A stretch of 64,000 bases of DNA from Salegentibacter sp. R32 (GTDB taxonomy: Bacteria > Bacteroidota > Bacteroidia > Flavobacteriales > Flavobacteriaceae). This document shows positions 61,759-64,000 of this stretch, piece after piece. A program made the position numbers and the translations under genes. Within the stretch, counting starts at the first letter, position 1; every line of letters begins with the position of its first letter. The stretch is from assembly GCF_008692195.1 (NCBI RefSeq), contig NZ_RXOM01000068.1, forward strand, positions 109,111-173,110, in the 5' to 3' direction. Below the pieces are notes generated by a model. The model did no database searches and had not been told where the DNA came from. It was given only the letters and a program-made list of their open reading frames with translations.

Positions 61759-63531
61759 ATGCTGAAGAAGAAAACACCTTTTACAAAATTTTTAATTTGG
61801 AGGTATAGACATATCTCCAATAAAAATTTTATTTACCTCTTAAGTATTCTAGTAGGTTTAATTGCTGGGTTATCATCGGTAGCTTTAAAAAACATCACGC
61901 ACTATATTGCGATGTTTTTTGAAAAAGGAGCCGTTCACGATTATCACGTCTATTGGTATTTTATATTTCCGTTTATCGGCTTACTGTTGGTGCTTTTGGT
62001 GAAGAAATATATTTTACGAAAAGACGTAGGCCACGGTATCCCAATGGCGTTATTTGCCATTTCTCAAAAAAATGGAAAAATGGACCGCCGTAACCTTATC
62101 AGTTCTTTGTTAACGGCGCCATTAACGGTGGGATTTGGAGGTTCGGTGGGATTGGAAGGTCCTTCGGTAGCAACAGGAGCTTCTTTTGGTTCTAACATTG
62201 CTCGAATGTTTCATATGAATGCACAAACCAGAAAACTACTATTGGTTTGTGCCGCGGCAGGTTCGCTTTCAGCAATTTTTAAAGCGCCTATTGCAGCTAT
62301 TTTGTTTGCGATAGAAGTATTTAGTTTAGATTTAACCTTTGCTTCATTACTTCCGTTATTAATGGCATCGGTAGCGGCGGTAGTAACGAGAATGTTTTTT
62401 ATTGGAGAACAATACATTGTCGATTTTCATGCTATTCAGAAATTTGATATTCAAAACATATTGTTTTATACCGTACTTGGCGTTATTACAGCAGTAGTAT
62501 CTATTTATTTCTCTAAAATTTATTTTACCACGGAGAATTATTTCAGAAAAATTAAAAATGACTACCTGAAAATTGTGATTGCAGGTTTTTTAATCGGTTT
62601 ACTTACCTTTTTGGTTCCGCCGTTATATGGAGAAGGTTTTACATTTATGAACCAATTGATTGCTCAAGATTATCGACATGCCTTTGATGCTTTTCTTTAC
62701 AAAGATATGTTGGGGAATAGTTGGGTGGTAATTGGCTTAATTTTAGGCTTAATTTTGCTGAAACCCATTGCGACTTCAGTTACTTTAAGTGGAGGTGGTG
62801 TTGGTGGCGTTTTTGCACCTGTTTTATTTTTAGGAGCGGTAACCGGAAGCTTTTTCGTCAATTTATCCCGACAGTTAGGGTTTACACTTTCTTCAGAAAA
62901 CTTTACGATGGTGGGTATGGCCGGCTTAATGGCGGGAGTATTGCAAGCTCCGATGACGGCAATTTTCTTGATTGCAGAAATTACAGGAGGCTATCAACTT
63001 TTTATTCCGTTAATGATTACGGTGACTATTTCATTTTTAATATCAAAAGCCAATTCAGATTATAATATTTATACCAAAGAATTAAAAGATAGAAATGCTT
63101 TATTAACGCACGATAAAGACCAAGCGGTGTTAACGTTATTAAAGTTGGACCGAATTATAGAAACTAATTTTATTAGCCTGAAACCGGAAATGACCTTAAA
63201 AGAAATGCTGCACCAAGCAGTAGTAAACTCGAAGCGAAATCTTTTTCCGGTGTTGAATGATGAGGAAGAATTGGTAGGAGTGATAACTTTAGATGATATT
63301 CGGGAAATTATGTTTAATACCGAATTACAAGAAACCATGCTGGTAGAGTTTTTGATGCATGATGCACCAGATTACATTCACTATGGCAAAGATAGTATGC
63401 AACAGGTGATGAATAGGTTTCAAAATACCGGCGCATGGAACTTACCTGTCATTAAAGATGGAAAATATGTAGGTTTTGTTTCCAAGTCTAAAATGCTTAC
63501 GGCCTACCGAAGAAAATTGATTAATTATTAA
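61759..63531 (+). CDS. ClC family chloride channel/antiporter with CBS domains
   Basis: This 590-residue membrane protein has about ten or more spans with ClC selectivity motifs: GHGIP (91-95), GLEGP with the gating glutamate E133, and GGVFAP near 347. The C-terminal part (about 455-590) is a pair of CBS domains (LFPVLNDEEELVGVITLDDIREIMF, WNLPVIKDGKYVGFVSKSKML). CBS-bearing ClC proteins in bacteria regulate chloride or proton exchange. A small membrane protein gene follows after 12 bases and probably shares the transcript. Confidence 0.94.
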   Translation: MLKKKTPFTKFLIWRYRHISNKNFIYLLSILVGLIAGLSSVALKNITHYIAMFFEKGAVHDYHVYWYFIFPFIGLLLVLLVKKYILRKDVGHGIPMALFAISQKNGKMDRRNLISSLLTAPLTVGFGGSVGLEGPSVATGASFGSNIARMFHMNAQTRKLLLVCAAAGSLSAIFKAPIAAILFAIEVFSLDLTFASLLPLLMASVAAVVTRMFFIGEQYIVDFHAIQKFDIQNILFYTVLGVITAVVSIYFSKIYFTTENYFRKIKNDYLKIVIAGFLIGLLTFLVPPLYGEGFTFMNQLIAQDYRHAFDAFLYKDMLGNSWVVIGLILGLILLKPIATSVTLSGGGVGGVFAPVLFLGAVTGSFFVNLSRQLGFTLSSENFTMVGMAGLMAGVLQAPMTAIFLIAEITGGYQLFIPLMITVTISFLISKANSDYNIYTKELKDRNALLTHDKDQAVLTLLKLDRIIETNFISLKPEMTLKEMLHQAVVNSKRNLFPVLNDEEELVGVITLDDIREIMFNTELQETMLVEFLMHDAPDYIHYGKDSMQQVMNRFQNTGAWNLPVIKDGKYVGFVSKSKMLTAYRRKLINY

Positions 63532-63543
63532 AGCTGAAAGAAG

Positions 63544-63786
63544 ATGAAGTACGTGATTATAGTTTTGTTTATAGCTATTGTAATTTCCACAGGAACAGGT
63601 TTGTACATTATTAGTGTTGAAGAAAATGAAAAACTGGGAAATATTGTGATGGGAATTACGGTTTTGGCGAGTTCATTTATTTTAATGCCCCTATTTATTT
63701 ATCATCGTTGGAAAGGAAAAAAATTAAAAGACTACACCTTAAGTCGCGAAAACCTTGATAAAATGAAAGATCAAGACATTATCTAG
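63544..63786 (+). CDS. Small two-span membrane protein of unknown function
   Basis: This 80-residue protein has two hydrophobic segments, MKYVIIVLFIAIVISTGTGLYII and IVMGITVLASSFILMPLFIY, separated by the loop SVEENEKLGN. A charged tail of about 25 residues follows (HRWKGKKLKDYTLSRENLDKMKDQDII). I do not recognise a family. It lies 12 bases after the ClC gene and may be an accessory to it, an inference from position only. Confidence 0.75.
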   Translation: MKYVIIVLFIAIVISTGTGLYIISVEENEKLGNIVMGITVLASSFILMPLFIYHRWKGKKLKDYTLSRENLDKMKDQDII

Positions 63787-63852
63787 CTTCAAAGTTTTCA
63801 ATTATTTTAAATAAAATTAATATTATTTCAATGTAAATCACTTTTTTATATG

Positions 63853-63860
63853 TAGGTTTG
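63853..63860 (+). promoter_or_regulatory. Promoter -7 element of the cold-shock gene
   Basis: TAGGTTTG fits TAnnTTTG and lies 25 bases upstream of the ATG. No TTG is at the right distance, so the call is tentative. Confidence 0.4.
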
Positions 63861-63885
63861 CTATAATTATTAATTATTTATTACA

Positions 63886-64000
63886 ATGGAAGGTACAGTT
63901 AAATTTTTCAATGAATCTAAAGGTTATGGATTCATTACCAACGACGAAACAGGACAAGACATTTTCGTTCACGTAACCGGTTTAGACGGTGAAACTATTA
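63886..64000 (+). CDS. Cold-shock protein of the CspA family, 3' truncated
   Basis: The frame begins ATG at 63886 and runs out of the window after 38 codons: MEGTVKFFNESKGYGFITND, then ETGQDIFVHVTGLDGETI. RNP1 (KGYGFI) and RNP2 (DIFVHV) RNA-binding motifs are present, so it is a CspA-type RNA chaperone. About half of the usual 63-70 residues are visible. The leader from the preceding gene is 99 bases and AT-rich. Confidence 0.93.
   Translation, partial: MEGTVKFFNESKGYGFITNDETGQDIFVHVTGLDGETI

Noticed and set aside
1..64000. Search for rRNA, tRNA, CRISPR arrays, insertion sequences and prophage genes
   Set aside because: No cloverleaf, conserved rRNA block, spaced direct repeat, transposase or phage structural gene was seen on either strand.

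Overview
The window looks like a chromosomal segment of a marine or soil-type member of the Flavobacteriaceae (Bacteroidota). Supporting signs are the AT-rich sequence, A/T-rich leaders without Shine-Dalgarno sites, promoters of the TTG-N17-23-TAnnTTTG type, gliding genes gldE and gldD, two proteins with type IX secretion (T9SS) C-terminal signals, several SusC-type or other TonB-dependent receptors, and family-restricted genes (DUF4374, DUF4301, DUF4199, a bacteroidetal GGGPS, a 29-residue basic COX24-like peptide). No rRNA, tRNA, CRISPR array, insertion sequence or prophage was seen. Both ends of the window cut through genes: a TonB receptor on the left and a cold-shock protein on the right.

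Layout. 1-4414: TonB receptor, DUF4374 lipoprotein and PepSY membrane protein, an XusABC-like xenosiderophore uptake set. 4416-7106 (minus): recX, RNase G, a 29-residue basic peptide and HU. 7247-10757 (plus): mutY, ssb, gldE, gldD. 10791-12188: a lone HNH nuclease and an EamA exporter. 12204-15617 (minus): an inactive/active pair of M16 peptidases. 15798-17901: DUF4199 protein, ribosomal L21 (with an added Rho-N-like tail) and L27, DUF3332 lipoprotein. 17976-20663 (minus): class I ribonucleotide reductase without ATP-cones. 20979-27735: a TPR/HTH membrane regulator whose signal peptide is out of frame by one T, then a TonB receptor, a beta-propeller phytase and an acid phosphatase, which together form a phytate-scavenging locus.

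27814-33415: ahcY, then phosphopantetheinyl transferase, GGGPS and PnuC, then DUF4301 and ArfB. 33676-41607: a small secreted protein, a candidate structured RNA of the 6S type, an NtrC-type response regulator, two T9SS-secreted proteins and a hybrid histidine kinase. 41685-44312: a TPP riboswitch controlling a TonB receptor, so probably a thiamin uptake receptor. 44463-47214: SDR, AraC regulator and metallo-beta-lactamase-fold protein. 47211-48242: a Rieske-fold lipoprotein lacking its histidines, and greA with a hairpin leader. 48295-52622 (minus): a compact six-gene arsenosugar biosynthesis operon (peroxidase-like protein, ArsS, rhodanese, TIGR04282 transferase, purine nucleoside phosphorylase, ArsM). 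52795-55490: a CHASE/PAS histidine kinase with its response regulator. 55539-57341 (minus): SDR and quinone oxidoreductase. 57618-64000: asnB, a MORN-like secreted protein, aspS, a ClC chloride channel, a small membrane protein and a partial cold-shock gene.

The best leads for new biology are the arsenosugar operon with its built-in phosphorylase, the structured RNA at 34052-34264, the phytate locus with its homopolymer-interrupted regulator, and the greA leader hairpin. Families were assigned by reading motifs and protein sequences, with no database search, so names resting only on family resemblance carry lower confidence.
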